Positions 1 through 9,072 of a DNA stretch of 64,000 nt are shown piece after piece (positions within the stretch are counted from its first letter, which is position 1; the number at the start of each line of letters is the position of its first letter). The stretch is from 20CM-2-55-15 sp964633285 (GTDB taxonomy: Bacteria; Acidobacteriota; Terriglobia; 20CM-2-55-15). The stretch spans positions 67,311-131,310 of the forward strand of contig CAZWGA010000009.1 in assembly GCA_964633285.1 (NCBI GenBank), given 5' to 3'. The notes beneath the pieces are model-generated. The model saw only the letters and a list, made by a program, of their open reading frames with translations, made no database searches and was not told the origin of the DNA. The translations under genes and the position numbers were made by a program.

Positions 1-3000
1 GACGTTGATGAGAACGCTGCCGCCGGAACCCGCGCCGCCGCCGCCGCCCCAGCCTGTGCCGATCGATCCGTCACCACCCGAACTCACGATGCCGCCGGTG
101 ACTCGAAGCGCACCTGCATTGACGTAGATGACGCCGCCACCTATGCCGCCCGGACCCGGAACGCCCACATCATGCGCTCCACCCGCTCCGCCTCCCGAAC
201 CGAAGAGAATTCGCGAAAGATCCGCGGTCCCTGAGGTCAAACCACCGTCTCCGCCAACCGCGGGGCTCGAGGTTCCCTCACCGATGGCTCCGGTAGTTCC
301 ATAACCGCCACCGCCACCCGATGCGGCTGCAATCGTTCCGCAAAGACCGCTGTTGCCTGCTCCTCCTGCGCTGAGGTTCACGGTTGTCGCCACACGACCC
401 ACGCCCGTGAGCGTTTCGCCCGACAGCGATGTCACGATCGGCATTGTGTTGCACGCAGTTGTATTCACAGGCACCGTTCCACCACGGAAACCTTTGCCGG
501 CAACATTGATCGCGCCGGCCACGCGTAATTCTCCCGCCACACGGAGAGCCACGACACCGCCGGTGAAACCATCCCACGGCGGAGCTGTGACTGCCGCTCC
601 GGAACCGATGTTGGCATCCGCAGTGAAACGCCGCACTTTGACAATTTGTGTTGCCCGCGAAGCTGTCGTATTGAAAGTGCCGGACGTATAGCTGCGCAAG
701 AGAGGAGTAAGGAATGTGATTTGATTGCCGTTGATACCGCCGATCGTCGCGCTCTCGAATGTCCCCGGGGTTGAAGGATCCTGAACCTGAACAACGACGA
801 CTTCGTCGCCAACGGCGAACGGACTCGCATCAGATACATTGATCGTTGTGGTTCCTGTGCCGATGATGCTGTCGGTCACACGTCCATAGGCATTGACAAT
901 GCCGTTGATGAAGGGCCCGGTAATGAATGGCGCAGGATTGTCGGCTCCCGTATAGGACGGTGGTGTCGATGAACCGTTGATGGACAATCCGCGGACTCGA
1001 ATGCGGCCGGCGCCACCGCCGCCGCCGTGTGCGCCTGTACCGATTCCTCCGGCTCCGCCATTCGCGCTGACGCGTCCGCTGCCCAGATCCACATTGCCCG
1101 GACTCGAGATGTAGACACTTCCACCCGAACCGCCGCCTCCACCACCAGCCGGAGCCACGCCTCCTGTTCCGGACGCTCCATCCGCCTGCACCGTTCCACC
1201 GGCAATCGTGAAGGCATTGGCAAAGAGCACAATCGAGCCGCCGCCGGATCCGCCGCCTCCTGCCGTTCCTACATCGTGCGAACCGCCGGACCCGCCACCG
1301 GAACCAAGGAAGATTCTCGTCAGGTCGGGTGTTCCAATAACCGCGCCTCCCTGTCCGGCAACCTGCGGTCCACCGGCATCTCCTGCCGTACCCGCTGCAC
1401 CGTAACCACCGCCTCCGCCGCCCGCACCGCCGGCCGTACCGCATACGCCGCTGTTGCCGGCGCCGCCGCCGCTGCCTACGTTCGAAGTCACGCGAATCCC
1501 CGTGCCGAAGATCGATTCGCCCGCGGGGTTATCAATCGATGGCATGTTGTTGCATGGAACGGTTCCTCCGGCAACGGCGCCGCGGAGACCCCGTCCCGAT
1601 GCGTCGATCGTGCCGGCGACGGTAAGCTGACCCGCGACTCGCATCGCGAGAACACCGCCACGCGTTCCGTCCCACGGAGCTGGGCGGACGCTGTCACCGG
1701 AACCGACAACAACGGAGGTTGCGAATCGAATCACTTTGACAAGCTGGGCCGCGCGGGCGCCCGGAGCCTGAGTATCAAAAGCGCCTGATGTAAACGTGTT
1801 GTCGAGCGGCGTTGTCAGTGTGATGGTATTTCCGGAAATGGATGCGATCGTTTTCAGTTCGTAATTTCCGGCCTGCGGTGTCTGATCCATCTGCATCACG
1901 AGAACTTCATCGCCGGCGGCAAACCCCGAACTGTTCTCCACGTTGAACGACGCCGTTCCGTTGAGCACTTGGGTGTCGGTTATCGCCGCGTTCAAACCAA
2001 TCGTGCCGCTGATGAACTGTCCCGTGACGGGTGACGGTGACAGTGTCGGCGTCGAATCAAGGGACGGCTGCGTGGTTCCTGAAATCGTCGGAGACTGAAT
2101 ATGGATTCGACCCAAGCCTCCCGATCCGCCCACAGCGCCGGTGTTTTGGCTGTTGCCGCCGGATCCGCCAAGGGCTCTGATGACGTTGCTTCCAAGCGTC
2201 GCCGTCGTAGCGGACTGGATGTAGATACTGCCGCCCGATCCGCCGCCACCGCCGGCTCCATAGGCTGTTCCGCCGGTACCGTTGGACCCATCGGCGCGGA
2301 TTGATCCCGGTCCGGACATCGCAAGACTCTGCGCGAAAACGAAAATCGCACCGCCTCCGGCTCCACCATTACCAGCGACACCAACATCGTGAGACCCGCC
2401 GGCGCCTCCGCCGGATCCAAGATACACACGGCCGAGATCGGGTGTGCCGTACACATCGCCCGGAGAACCGGCAACCGCGGGCCCACTCGATCCGCCGCCC
2501 AGCGTTCCCTGCGTTCCGTAACTTCCACCGCCACCGGTTGCAGCTGGGGCAATGCCGCATTGGCCGCTATTGCCGGCGCCGCCACCGCCGAAGCCCGCTC
2601 CAGTCGTTGCGTATCCGATTCCCGCAATCGATTCACCCTGCGGGTTCGTGACGGTAGGCATGCTTGAACATGAAATCGGTCCACTGCCGGGACCACCCTG
2701 GAAGCCAAGGCCGCTTACATCGACGGTTCCCGAGATCGTCACCGAACCGGTTGCGCGGAATGCAACAATGGCGCCCTTGTGACCGTTCCAAGCTGGCGCC
2801 GTAATGGAAGCGCCACCGTTGACGTTGACCGTTGTGAATTGCGGGATGCGGACGAGTTGTGCGGCCCGTCCTGCGCCGGCGCCACGCGGGCCGGTACTCG
2901 ATGTGTAGGTGTTCGTGAGTGGACGCAAGAGCGTGATGGCCGTTCCCGATATGGACGAGATCGTGTCGAACTCATACGTTCCGGCATTCGGGAGTTGCTG

Positions 3001-3140
3001 CATCTGGATGACCAGCACTTCATCACCCTGGGCGAAACCGGCTGCGCTATCCACGTTCACCTGCGTCGCACCGTTCATCAGTTGCGGATCTGTAATCGCG
3101 GCGTACGCATTCACAACCGTTCCGGACGTCGTTACCGTGA
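1..3140 (-). repeat. Three tandem ~1.1-kb coding repeats (AgmC-like units)
   Basis: The SGGGAGGSHDVG-type segment recurs at about 2390-2420, 1270-1310 and 170-206, a spacing of about 1.1 kb (about 370 codons). Each unit contains a GDEVLVxQM segment, an LVxxxRF/IP segment, an APxWxGxxGxxxxR segment and a glycine-rich tail. The units are diverged rather than identical, so this is an old duplication. The third unit runs off the left edge, so more copies may follow. Confidence 0.75.
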
Positions 3141-6100
3141 CCGGGCCGGAGAGTCCGTTGCCGGTATTCACCGTCGTGACGATAATGTTATCGAGCGCCC
3201 AGTATTCATCCGCGCTGTCGCCGCTCGCGATAGGAAGCCTTTCAAACGTCAATGTAGCGGTTGGCGCTCCCGCCGTGAAGCTGAGTACAGGATTCCCTGC
3301 GCCGTGACCGAAGTAATAAATGCCGTAGTCCTGACTGTAATTGGAGGAGACGTCGCTGAAAAAGTCTGCTCCCGTTTCCGGAGCGAAGTTTCCGTTGGCG
3401 CCGGCAAGCGGCGTCGCATCGGAATAACTTTGCGGAGAACTGGCGCCGCAAAGCTGGTTACTGACACCGCAATTCGAGAATGTCGCGTTCACGAGCGTCG
3501 CGGTGTTTGCGCCGCTGGCAGCGGTTAATTTCCATTGATCCGGTCCATACGTACCCGCCGATCCATCCCATGAACCGCCGATCAGCAGATCAAACGCCAC
3601 GTTATAAACCACGCCCGGCACGAGACCCGTTAACGACAGCGTTGCAAGTTCACTTGTGGTTGAGGATTTTCCAATGCCCAGGCCCATTGGACCAAGCCAC
3701 ATCGATTGATTCGGTGATGTGATCCCGCCTCCATCCGACGGAAGCGAAATGCGGCTCAGACCGGTCAGCGTACCTGCTGCAGTCCATCCGCTAAACGCGG
3801 TGGGCGCATTTTCAAAATCGTTTGCATAGAGCTGGGAAGTAGCCGGAGCGCTGACGACAAACGCAACGATGCCGCTTGTTCCGCCCGCGGTCACAACCGC
3901 AACGTTCCGCGATCCCAACGAGGCATCCGGGGCAATTACAACTGTCGCCGTCAGAGCCGTAGTGCTTTGAACACTCACGGCAGTTCCCGCAACGCCGGTT
4001 CCGCTGATCAGGATCGCAGTCGCGCCCGGCACAAAGTTGGTCCCTGTCATCGCAACGGGTATTGCCGACCCGACCGCGCCTGCTGCCGGATTGATCGACG
4101 ACAACGTTGGGGTATTCAGCGAAACCGAATGCGCGATCTCGGAGAATGTGACCGAGGTGCTTTGAGCGGTCGCAATGAACTGCTGAATCCCGATCGATAA
4201 TCCGAGTGTTGCTGTGACCTGGACCTTTCCGTTCGCATCCGTGGTCTGCGCGCCTGTTGGAGCAACTGATCCACCGCCTGTTCCCGGAGTGAACGTTACA
4301 CTGATGCCCGGAATCCCGTTGAGGAAGGAATCGACCGCGGCGATAACAAGTGCATTCGGCAATGGAGCTCCGGGGACGCCGGACTGCGCGTCGCCGGAAA
4401 CTTTCACCAGCCGGTTAAACGGACCCGCTGTTCCGGTAATGTTCAGCGTCAGAGCTTGAGCGAGGGTTGCAGTCGACGCCTGGAATGTGTTCAGCCCGGC
4501 TGTGGTACCGAGCGTCAGAGTGACCGAGGCTCGCCCATCGATTCCCGTAGTGACGGTTGAGGCGGACACGGAGCCATTCCCTGTCGTGCTCACAAATGAA
4601 ATGTCGACGCCTGCAATCGGCGCACCCGATGAGGTGTTCGCCTGAATGGTCCAGTTAAGCGTGGAGCCTACAGTTGCGGAAGTAGCTGACGTGCCCACTT
4701 GCACGAGGCTCGCCACGCCCGTCCTCGAATATGTCAGCGATGAAGTCGCAGCGCCCACTGTAACCGTGATCGCGCCGGTCAGCGCCGTCGGCGGAATATA
4801 GACATGCAGTTGCGTGCCGCCGGATTGAACGACCGGCGCAGGGACGGTTGTTCCGCTCCCGGCAAATGTGACGACATTATTGCCTGGTGTGATTGCGTCG
4901 AACCCTGTGCCTTCCAGAACCAGCATGTGACCCGGCGCACCGCCCGTCACAACATGTGTGAGGCGCAGATTGCATGTTGTACCGGAGATCAGAATGCTTT
5001 TCGCATTGCTGGGCTGACTCGCGACAGTCACCGTAACGTCGCCGCAGGCAGCGTTTGCTGGAACTGTCACGGTGAGCGAAGTGGCCGATGCCGCTGTCAC
5101 AGTGGCGCCGCTCACGCCACCACTGGTATTCCGGAAGTTGACGGTGTTGTTCGCGGGTGTGGTCGAAAAACCCAGGCCGGTGAGAATCACGGGAGTTCCC
5201 GGTTGAACGCGTTCGAAAGGCGATATCGACGTCAATATCAGCGGAGTGCTCGTCGTGTTCACGGTTACCGGAAACTCGTTGCCGCCGACTCCTGCATCGA
5301 GACGAAACACCTGAATCGGCCCACTGACGGCATCGCCAGGGACCGTTATCGTGAGCGACGTGGCTGTTGCCGACGCTGGTGCAATCCGGACAAACCCGTC
5401 GACGGTCGGAAATGCAACCTGGTTGTTCGCCGCAGTCGCTGAAAAACCGCTGCCCGTTATCGTCAGCGTGCCGCCTCGGACTGCAGGCGCGGGCGAAGTA
5501 GCCGTGATCAACGGCTCGGGAAGATTCGTGAAGACGCGAGGGGAAAACAAAGCCAGAAAAAGGACTATACCGATATCCGAACTTCCGCTGAAATTCAGAT
5601 CGCCGGCAGCCGGCGTCAATGCGGGCCGGTCGAGTCCTGCTGCAATGCGGGCAACCGTGAGGGCATCACCGATATTAACGCTCCGGTTGCCGTTCACATC
5701 ACCACGCTCGATGACGCGCAATGGAACGCTGTTCGAACTGGCGGAGGGGCTCACGCTCAGTGCGTTTGTGGTCAACGACACTTGAGCCGGAGGAATCGCG
5801 AGGTCGTGGGAAGTGGTATCTGTCAGTACGATGCCCGACACGGTCAAATTGCTCGTCCCTGCAGCCACTGCCGTGAACGTCAAATTCGCAACCGAAAACG
5901 TTCCGGTGGGTGAGTTTGCCGTCTGAAACGCGTTGATGATGACCGTGCCGGCGCTGTTGTCGATATTCACCGTCGTCGGAGTACCGGTAAATCCCGCACC
6001 GTTTCCGCCCGTGACGCCCGCCTGCTGCAATATCACCACGTTCCGGTTGTAATTGATCGTTACCTGATACGAACCAACCCCAATCGCGCTCGATATGTTG

Positions 6101-6453
6101 AGAGAAACCGACGAAGGGCTGATCGTCAGCGGGCCCGAATTGACGACGGTGACCGGAATATTACCGAATCCGAAAAGCGCAGCTCGCGGCGCCGTTGCCG
6201 TAAGCTGGGTCGAACTGACAAACGTGGTGCCGACAGGCTGCCCGGCGAGAAAGACCTGGGAAGTTGAGATAAAGTTGCGTCCGGTAACGGTAATCGTGAT
6301 GGGAGTGCTTCCGAACGGAACGACGGTCTGCGAAAGGCCGGGAGGTGTAGCCGTAACATCATTGATAACGGGAATACCCTGCGCCGGGACAAACTCCACG
6401 GCCGCGAGTACACAAACCACGACCCAGAGCAATCTTCTGCTCTTGAACAACAT
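1..6453 (-). CDS. Giant secreted IPT / cohesin-like / dockerin-like / AgmC-like repeat protein (C-terminus cut by window edge)
   Basis: The frame is open from an ATG at 6453 to base 1, giving at least 2,151 residues with no stop. A signal peptide (MLFKSRRLLWVVV..., about residues 1-25) is followed by an IPT/TIG Ig-like domain (about 26-105), a cohesin-like domain (about 108-235), a dockerin-like pair beginning GDVNGNRSVNIGDAL (about 251-307; its second half lacks the last Asp), three IPT domains, two Big-1-type Ig domains (about 578-775), another IPT, and a jelly-roll-like module containing YGPDQWKL (about 870-1095). From about 1105 on there are three tandem units of about 370 aa with GDEVLVIQM, AQLVRIP and glycine-rich GSGGGAGGSHDVG segments, which resemble AgmC-type gliding/adhesion proteins. 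The role is probably cell-surface adhesion or matrix building; this is inference. The same cohesin-like domain recurs at the far end of the window (50942-51290). Confidence 0.85.
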   Translation of the reverse strand, partial: MLFKSRRLLWVVVCVLAAVEFVPAQGIPVINDVTATPPGLSQTVVPFGSTPITITVTGRNFISTSQVFLAGQPVGTTFVSSTQLTATAPRAALFGFGNIPVTVVNSGPLTISPSSVSLNISSAIGVGSYQVTINYNRNVVILQQAGVTGGNGAGFTGTPTTVNIDNSAGTVIINAFQTANSPTGTFSVANLTFTAVAAGTSNLTVSGIVLTDTTSHDLAIPPAQVSLTTNALSVSPSASSNSVPLRVIERGDVNGNRSVNIGDALTVARIAAGLDRPALTPAAGDLNFSGSSDIGIVLFLALFSPRVFTNLPEPLITATSPAPAVRGGTLTITGSGFSATAANNQVAFPTVDGFVRIAPASATATSLTITVPGDAVSGPIQVFRLDAGVGGNEFPVTVNTTSTPLILTSISPFERVQPGTPVILTGLGFSTTPANNTVNFRNTSGGVSGATVTAASATSLTVTVPANAACGDVTVTVASQPSNAKSILISGTTCNLRLTHVVTGGAPGHMLVLEGTGFDAITPGNNVVTFAGSGTTVPAPVVQSGGTQLHVYIPPTALTGAITVTVGAATSSLTYSRTGVASLVQVGTSATSATVGSTLNWTIQANTSSGAPIAGVDISFVSTTGNGSVSASTVTTGIDGRASVTLTLGTTAGLNTFQASTATLAQALTLNITGTAGPFNRLVKVSGDAQSGVPGAPLPNALVIAAVDSFLNGIPGISVTFTPGTGGGSVAPTGAQTTDANGKVQVTATLGLSIGIQQFIATAQSTSVTFSEIAHSVSLNTPTLSSINPAAGAVGSAIPVAMTGTNFVPGATAILISGTGVAGTAVSVQSTTALTATVVIAPDASLGSRNVAVVTAGGTSGIVAFVVSAPATSQLYANDFENAPTAFSGWTAAGTLTGLSRISLPSDGGGITSPNQSMWLGPMGLGIGKSSTTSELATLSLTGLVPGVVYNVAFDLLIGGSWDGSAGTYGPDQWKLTAASGANTATLVNATFSNCGVSNQLCGASSPQSYSDATPLAGANGNFAPETGADFFSDVSSNYSQDYGIYYFGHGAGNPVLSFTAGAPTATLTFERLPIASGDSADEYWALDNIIVTTVNTGNGLSGPVTVTTSGTVVNAYAAITDPQLMNGATQVNVDSAAGFAQGDEVLVIQMQQLPNAGTYEFDTISSISGTAITLLRPLTNTYTSSTGPRGAGAGRAAQLVRIPQFTTVNVNGGASITAPAWNGHKGAIVAFRATGSVTISGTVDVSGLGFQGGPGSGPISCSSMPTVTNPQGESIAGIGYATTGAGFGGGGAGNSGQCGIAPAATGGGGSYGTQGTLGGGSSGPAVAGSPGDVYGTPDLGRVYLGSGGGAGGSHDVGVAGNGGAGGGAIFVFAQSLAMSGPGSIRADGSNGTGGTAYGAGGGGGSGGSIYIQSATTATLGSNVIRALGGSGGNSQNTGAVGGSGGLGRIHIQSPTISGTTQPSLDSTPTLSPSPVTGQFISGTIGLNAAITDTQVLNGTASFNVENSSGFAAGDEVLVMQMDQTPQAGNYELKTIASISGNTITLTTPLDNTFTSGAFDTQAPGARAAQLVKVIRFATSVVVGSGDSVRPAPWDGTRGGVLAMRVAGQLTVAGTIDASGRGLRGAVAGGTVPCNNMPSIDNPAGESIFGTGIRVTSNVGSGGGAGNSGVCGTAGGAGGGGGGYGAAGTAGDAGGPQVAGQGGAVIGTPDLTRIFLGSGGGSGGSHDVGTAGGGGSGGGSIVLFANAFTIAGGTVQADGASGTGGVAPAGGGGGGSGGSVYISSPGNVDLGSGRVSANGGAGGIGTGAHGGGGGAGRIRVRGLSINGSSTPPSYTGADNPAPFITGPFINGIVNAYGRVTDSIIGTGTTTINVSDASPFAVGDEVVVVQVQDPSTPGTFESATIGGINGNQITFLTPLLRSYTSGTFNTTASRATQIVKVRRFTADANIGSGAAVTAPPWDGFTGGVVALRVAGELRVAGAINVAGKGFRGGTVPVNTTACNTMPIVTSLSGETLTGVGRVATTVNLSAGGAGNSGLCGTIAAASGGGGGYGTTGAIGEGTSSPAVGGDGGLTSGTADLSRILFGSGGGAGGAHDVGVPGPGGIGGGVIYVNAGALRVTGGIVSSGGDGSIGTGWGGGGGAGSGGSVLINV

Positions 6454-6531
6454 TTACCGCACGACCCTCGCTTGAATCCTTCGATGAAATACCTGCAGGA
6501 AGCGCCCACCTTACGCTGTGGCTATCCAGAT

Positions 6532-6542
6532 GTAAAGACAAA
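6532..6542 (-). promoter_or_regulatory. Putative promoter element TTTGTCTTTAC shared with the other giant gene
   Basis: Read on the minus strand, TTTGTCTTTAC lies 78 nt upstream of the ATG at 6453. The identical 11-mer lies at 49676-49686, 77 nt upstream of the TTG at 49598 of the second giant gene. The AT-rich string TCTATATTTTG directly precedes it here. A shared promoter or regulator site is inferred from the match in sequence and distance only. Confidence 0.35.
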
Positions 6543-6578
6543 ATATAGAGAACTTTCGAGACGAATACATGAACCCGA

Positions 6579-6603
6579 AATTCGAGGGTGCGTCCCTCGA
6601 ATT
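6579..6603 (-). terminator. Hairpin terminator downstream of dapD
   Basis: Perfect inverted repeat AATTCGAGGG / CCCTCGAATT (10-bp arms, 5-nt loop), 12 bases past the dapD stop. In the direction of dap transcription it is followed by TTTCGGGTT, so the U-tract is poor. It separates the dap operon from the promoter region of the giant gene at 6453. Confidence 0.55.
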
Positions 6604-6615
6604 ACGCGCTGGATG

Positions 6616-7446
6616 TTACCGCAAGGCAGCTTCGAGCATGGTTGAAGCGTCGGTTTTGTCGTCACGGTATTTCACGATGATGGGAGCGTACAAAGACAGG
6701 TCATGATGCGCCCCAAAAACAGTGGTAACGGGCCGCGATCCCGGAACAACGACGGCGCCGGCCGGAATCGTGAGGGGCGCTTCGGGAGTCTTCCTGTAAA
6801 TTTCGCTGCGGACGAGATCGTAAACCGCGGTTCCTCCCGTGAGGATGACGCCGGGCGCCAGGACGGCCCGTGCCTGAACAAGGACACCCTCGTAGACCCC
6901 GCAGTTGCCGCCGACAAATGCTTCGTCTTCCACAATCACCGGTAAGGCGCCGGGCGGCTCGAGCACGCCGCCGATCTGAGCCGCAGCCGACAAGTGCACG
7001 CGTTTTCCGATCTGCGCGCAGGATCCCACGAGAGCATGCGAGTCGATCATCGAACCTTCATCCACATAGGCGCCAATATTGATAAACATCGGCGGCATGC
7101 AGATCACATTCCGAGCCACATATGCGCCATCGCGTATGGTTGATCCACCCGGAACGACCCGGATACCACTTGAAGCCGTGATCTTCTTCGCTGGAAGCGA
7201 ATCCTTATCGAAGAAATGGAATTCCCCTGGGATCGAGCGGTCCTCGATAACTCCAATCTTGAATGCCAGCAGGATGCCGCGCTTGACCCAGACGTTGGTC
7301 TTCCATCCCGAAGATGCTTTCTCCGCGGCGCGAAATTCCCCGCTGTTCAAGCCGCGGCGAAACTCCTCAACAACTCCCAGACCCTCGCGGCGGGCGTCTT
7401 CGACGGGCAGACTCAACAGTCGATCGATGTGTTCAGAGAGAGACAT
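6616..7446 (-). CDS. dapD: 2,3,4,5-tetrahydropyridine-2,6-dicarboxylate N-succinyltransferase
   Basis: This 276-aa protein matches DapD in length and sequence. It should transfer succinyl from succinyl-CoA to tetrahydrodipicolinate, the acyl-blocking step of the succinylase route to meso-diaminopimelate and lysine, in the cytoplasm. The central part carries the left-handed beta-helix hexapeptide pattern (MFINIGAYVDEGSMIDSHA, then GSCAQIGKRVHLSAAAQIGG) and the conserved FGAHHDLSLYAPII segment near the C-terminus. It is the last gene of the dap operon, starting 3 nt after the dapA stop, and is followed by a hairpin. Identification is firm. Confidence 0.96.
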   Translation of the reverse strand: MSLSEHIDRLLSLPVEDARREGLGVVEEFRRGLNSGEFRAAEKASSGWKTNVWVKRGILLAFKIGVIEDRSIPGEFHFFDKDSLPAKKITASSGIRVVPGGSTIRDGAYVARNVICMPPMFINIGAYVDEGSMIDSHALVGSCAQIGKRVHLSAAAQIGGVLEPPGALPVIVEDEAFVGGNCGVYEGVLVQARAVLAPGVILTGGTAVYDLVRSEIYRKTPEAPLTIPAGAVVVPGSRPVTTVFGAHHDLSLYAPIIVKYRDDKTDASTMLEAALR

Positions 7447-7449
7447 GTT

Positions 7450-8349
7450 TTAACGCACCGGCTGCAACAAGCCGAGTTCTTCGGCGATTTTCCCGAGCTT
7501 CTCACGAGTCGCAGAGCCGGCAGGCACGAGCGGCAATCGATAGTTCTCTTCGATCAGTCCCATCATTCCGAGTACCGCTTTAACGGGAATCGGATTCGAC
7601 TCCACAAAATTCGCATTCATCAGTGGAAGGAGTTTGTAATGCAGCCGGCGCGCGAGAACCAGATCGCCGGCCAACGCCGCGTCGATCATTTCAGCCATCA
7701 TGCCGGGCGCTTCATTGGAAACGACCGATACGATACCGTCGCCGCCCATCGCAATCACTGCAACAGCCATCGCATCATCGCCGCACAGAACGCGGAAATC
7801 CCGCGGCGCATCCTTAATGATGTCCATGATCTGTCCAAGGTTTCCCGACGCTTCTTTAACGGCAACGATATTCGGGATTTCAGCCAGCCTCAGCATGGTC
7901 TTCGCTTCAATATTTCCGCCAGTGCGGCCCGGCACGTTGTAGACGATGATCGGAATATCCTCGGCCTCGGCGATAGCCTTGAAGTGTTCGTAATAGCCCT
8001 GCTGTGTAGGCTTGTTGTAATACGGACCAACCGAAAGAACACCATCGGCCCCGAGTTTTTTGGCGCGCCGGGTTCCCTGCACGGCCTTGGCCGTCGAGTT
8101 GCTTCCGGCGCCGACGATGACCGGCACACGCTTCCGCGATTGTTCGATCACGATTCCAACCACACGATCGGTCTCGTCCGCATCCAGCGTGGCGCCTTCG
8201 CCTGTCGTACCGCATGGAAGGAGCATATCCACGTGACCCGCAATCTGGAAATCAACAAAGCGCCGCAAGGCCTTCTCATCGATAGAGCCATCCGCCTTGA
8301 ACGGCGTGATCATCGCGGTTCCCGTACCTTGAAATGCCTTCTTCGTCAT
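7450..8349 (-). CDS. dapA: 4-hydroxy-tetrahydrodipicolinate synthase
   Basis: A 299-aa (beta/alpha)8-barrel aldolase that condenses pyruvate with aspartate semialdehyde, the committed step of lysine/DAP synthesis. The Schiff-base lysine is Lys165 in IVAVKEASG; Tyr137 and Arg142 in YNVPGRTGGN and the GTTGE loop (47-51) complete the active site. Its length is typical of the family. The start is supported by a GGAGA Shine-Dalgarno sequence 6 nt upstream. It lies 12 nt after dapB and 3 nt before dapD in one transcription unit. Confidence 0.96.
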   Translation of the reverse strand: MTKKAFQGTGTAMITPFKADGSIDEKALRRFVDFQIAGHVDMLLPCGTTGEGATLDADETDRVVGIVIEQSRKRVPVIVGAGSNSTAKAVQGTRRAKKLGADGVLSVGPYYNKPTQQGYYEHFKAIAEAEDIPIIVYNVPGRTGGNIEAKTMLRLAEIPNIVAVKEASGNLGQIMDIIKDAPRDFRVLCGDDAMAVAVIAMGGDGIVSVVSNEAPGMMAEMIDAALAGDLVLARRLHYKLLPLMNANFVESNPIPVKAVLGMMGLIEENYRLPLVPAGSATREKLGKIAEELGLLQPVR

Positions 8350-8361
8350 AGTTCGTCTCCG

Positions 8362-9072
8362 TTACAACTCCACATCGTTCATCGTATAGACACCTTTTCG
8401 GCCGCGAAGCCATCGCGCGGCCGTAAGGGCGCCAAGCGCGAATCCGCGCCGGCTCTTTGCAGTATGCTTCAACTCAATGGTGTCCGCATCCGAGTCGAAG
8501 CCGGCAACATGGGTTCCCGCAAAAGTTCCGGCGCGCGTCGAAGAGACGTGCAGCAAATCCGGGGCAATCTGCCCTTCCGGCGATTTCCCAAGAATGCCTT
8601 TCTTTCTTTCGATTCCATCAACCAGAATGCGCGCAAGCGTGAGGGCCGTTCCGCTGGGGCTATCCACCTTCTGGCGGTGATGGAATTCGTGCACGTAAGG
8701 ATCGTAACCCGCCGCGCCGTTCATCAATTCGGCTGCACGCTTCACTACGCGAAAGAAGATGTTCATTCCCAGCGAGAAATTCGATGAATACAAGAGACCC
8801 GATTCTTTCACACTGTTACGGATTTCCGGGAGATGCCGGTCCCATCCGGTCGTTCCAACAACGATGTCGCATCGCGCTTCAATGGCAGTACGTATATTCT
8901 CGACAACCGAATCGGGAGTGGAAAACTCAATACACACATCGATGCCGCTCAGCGCTTCCACGCTGACTGTGTCGTTGATCTCGAATACACGCGCAACCGT
9001 CTCGCCTTGCTCGCGCGCGATGGCGTCGATCTCGCGGCCCATCTTGCCAAATCCGATCAGTGCGATGTTCAT
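8362..9072 (-). CDS. dapB: 4-hydroxy-tetrahydrodipicolinate reductase
   Basis: A 236-aa NAD(P)H-dependent reductase producing tetrahydrodipicolinate. The N-terminal dinucleotide-binding motif GFGKMG (7-12), the VVGTTGW segment and the catalytic HHRQKVDSPSGTA segment (His131/132, Lys135) are present. It is shorter than the E. coli enzyme (about 273 aa) but has all the key motifs. Its ATG overlaps the stop codon of the upstream M20 gene by 4 nt (ATGA), which indicates translational coupling. Confidence 0.96.
   Translation of the reverse strand: MNIALIGFGKMGREIDAIAREQGETVARVFEINDTVSVEALSGIDVCIEFSTPDSVVENIRTAIEARCDIVVGTTGWDRHLPEIRNSVKESGLLYSSNFSLGMNIFFRVVKRAAELMNGAAGYDPYVHEFHHRQKVDSPSGTALTLARILVDGIERKKGILGKSPEGQIAPDLLHVSSTRAGTFAGTHVAGFDSDADTIELKHTAKSRRGFALGALTAARWLRGRKGVYTMNDVEL

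Noticed and set aside
1027..1788. Plus-strand 253-aa Arg/Ser/Ala-rich ORF and similar frames in 1-6453
   Set aside because: They are antisense to the glycine-rich repeats of the giant minus-strand protein, whose frame is continuous to the window edge.
7216..8787. Plus-strand 523-aa ORF antisense to dapD, dapA and dapB
   Set aside because: It is an open antisense frame created by GC-rich codon use; the minus-strand genes have all family motifs and operon overlaps, and the plus-strand product has no recognisable motif.
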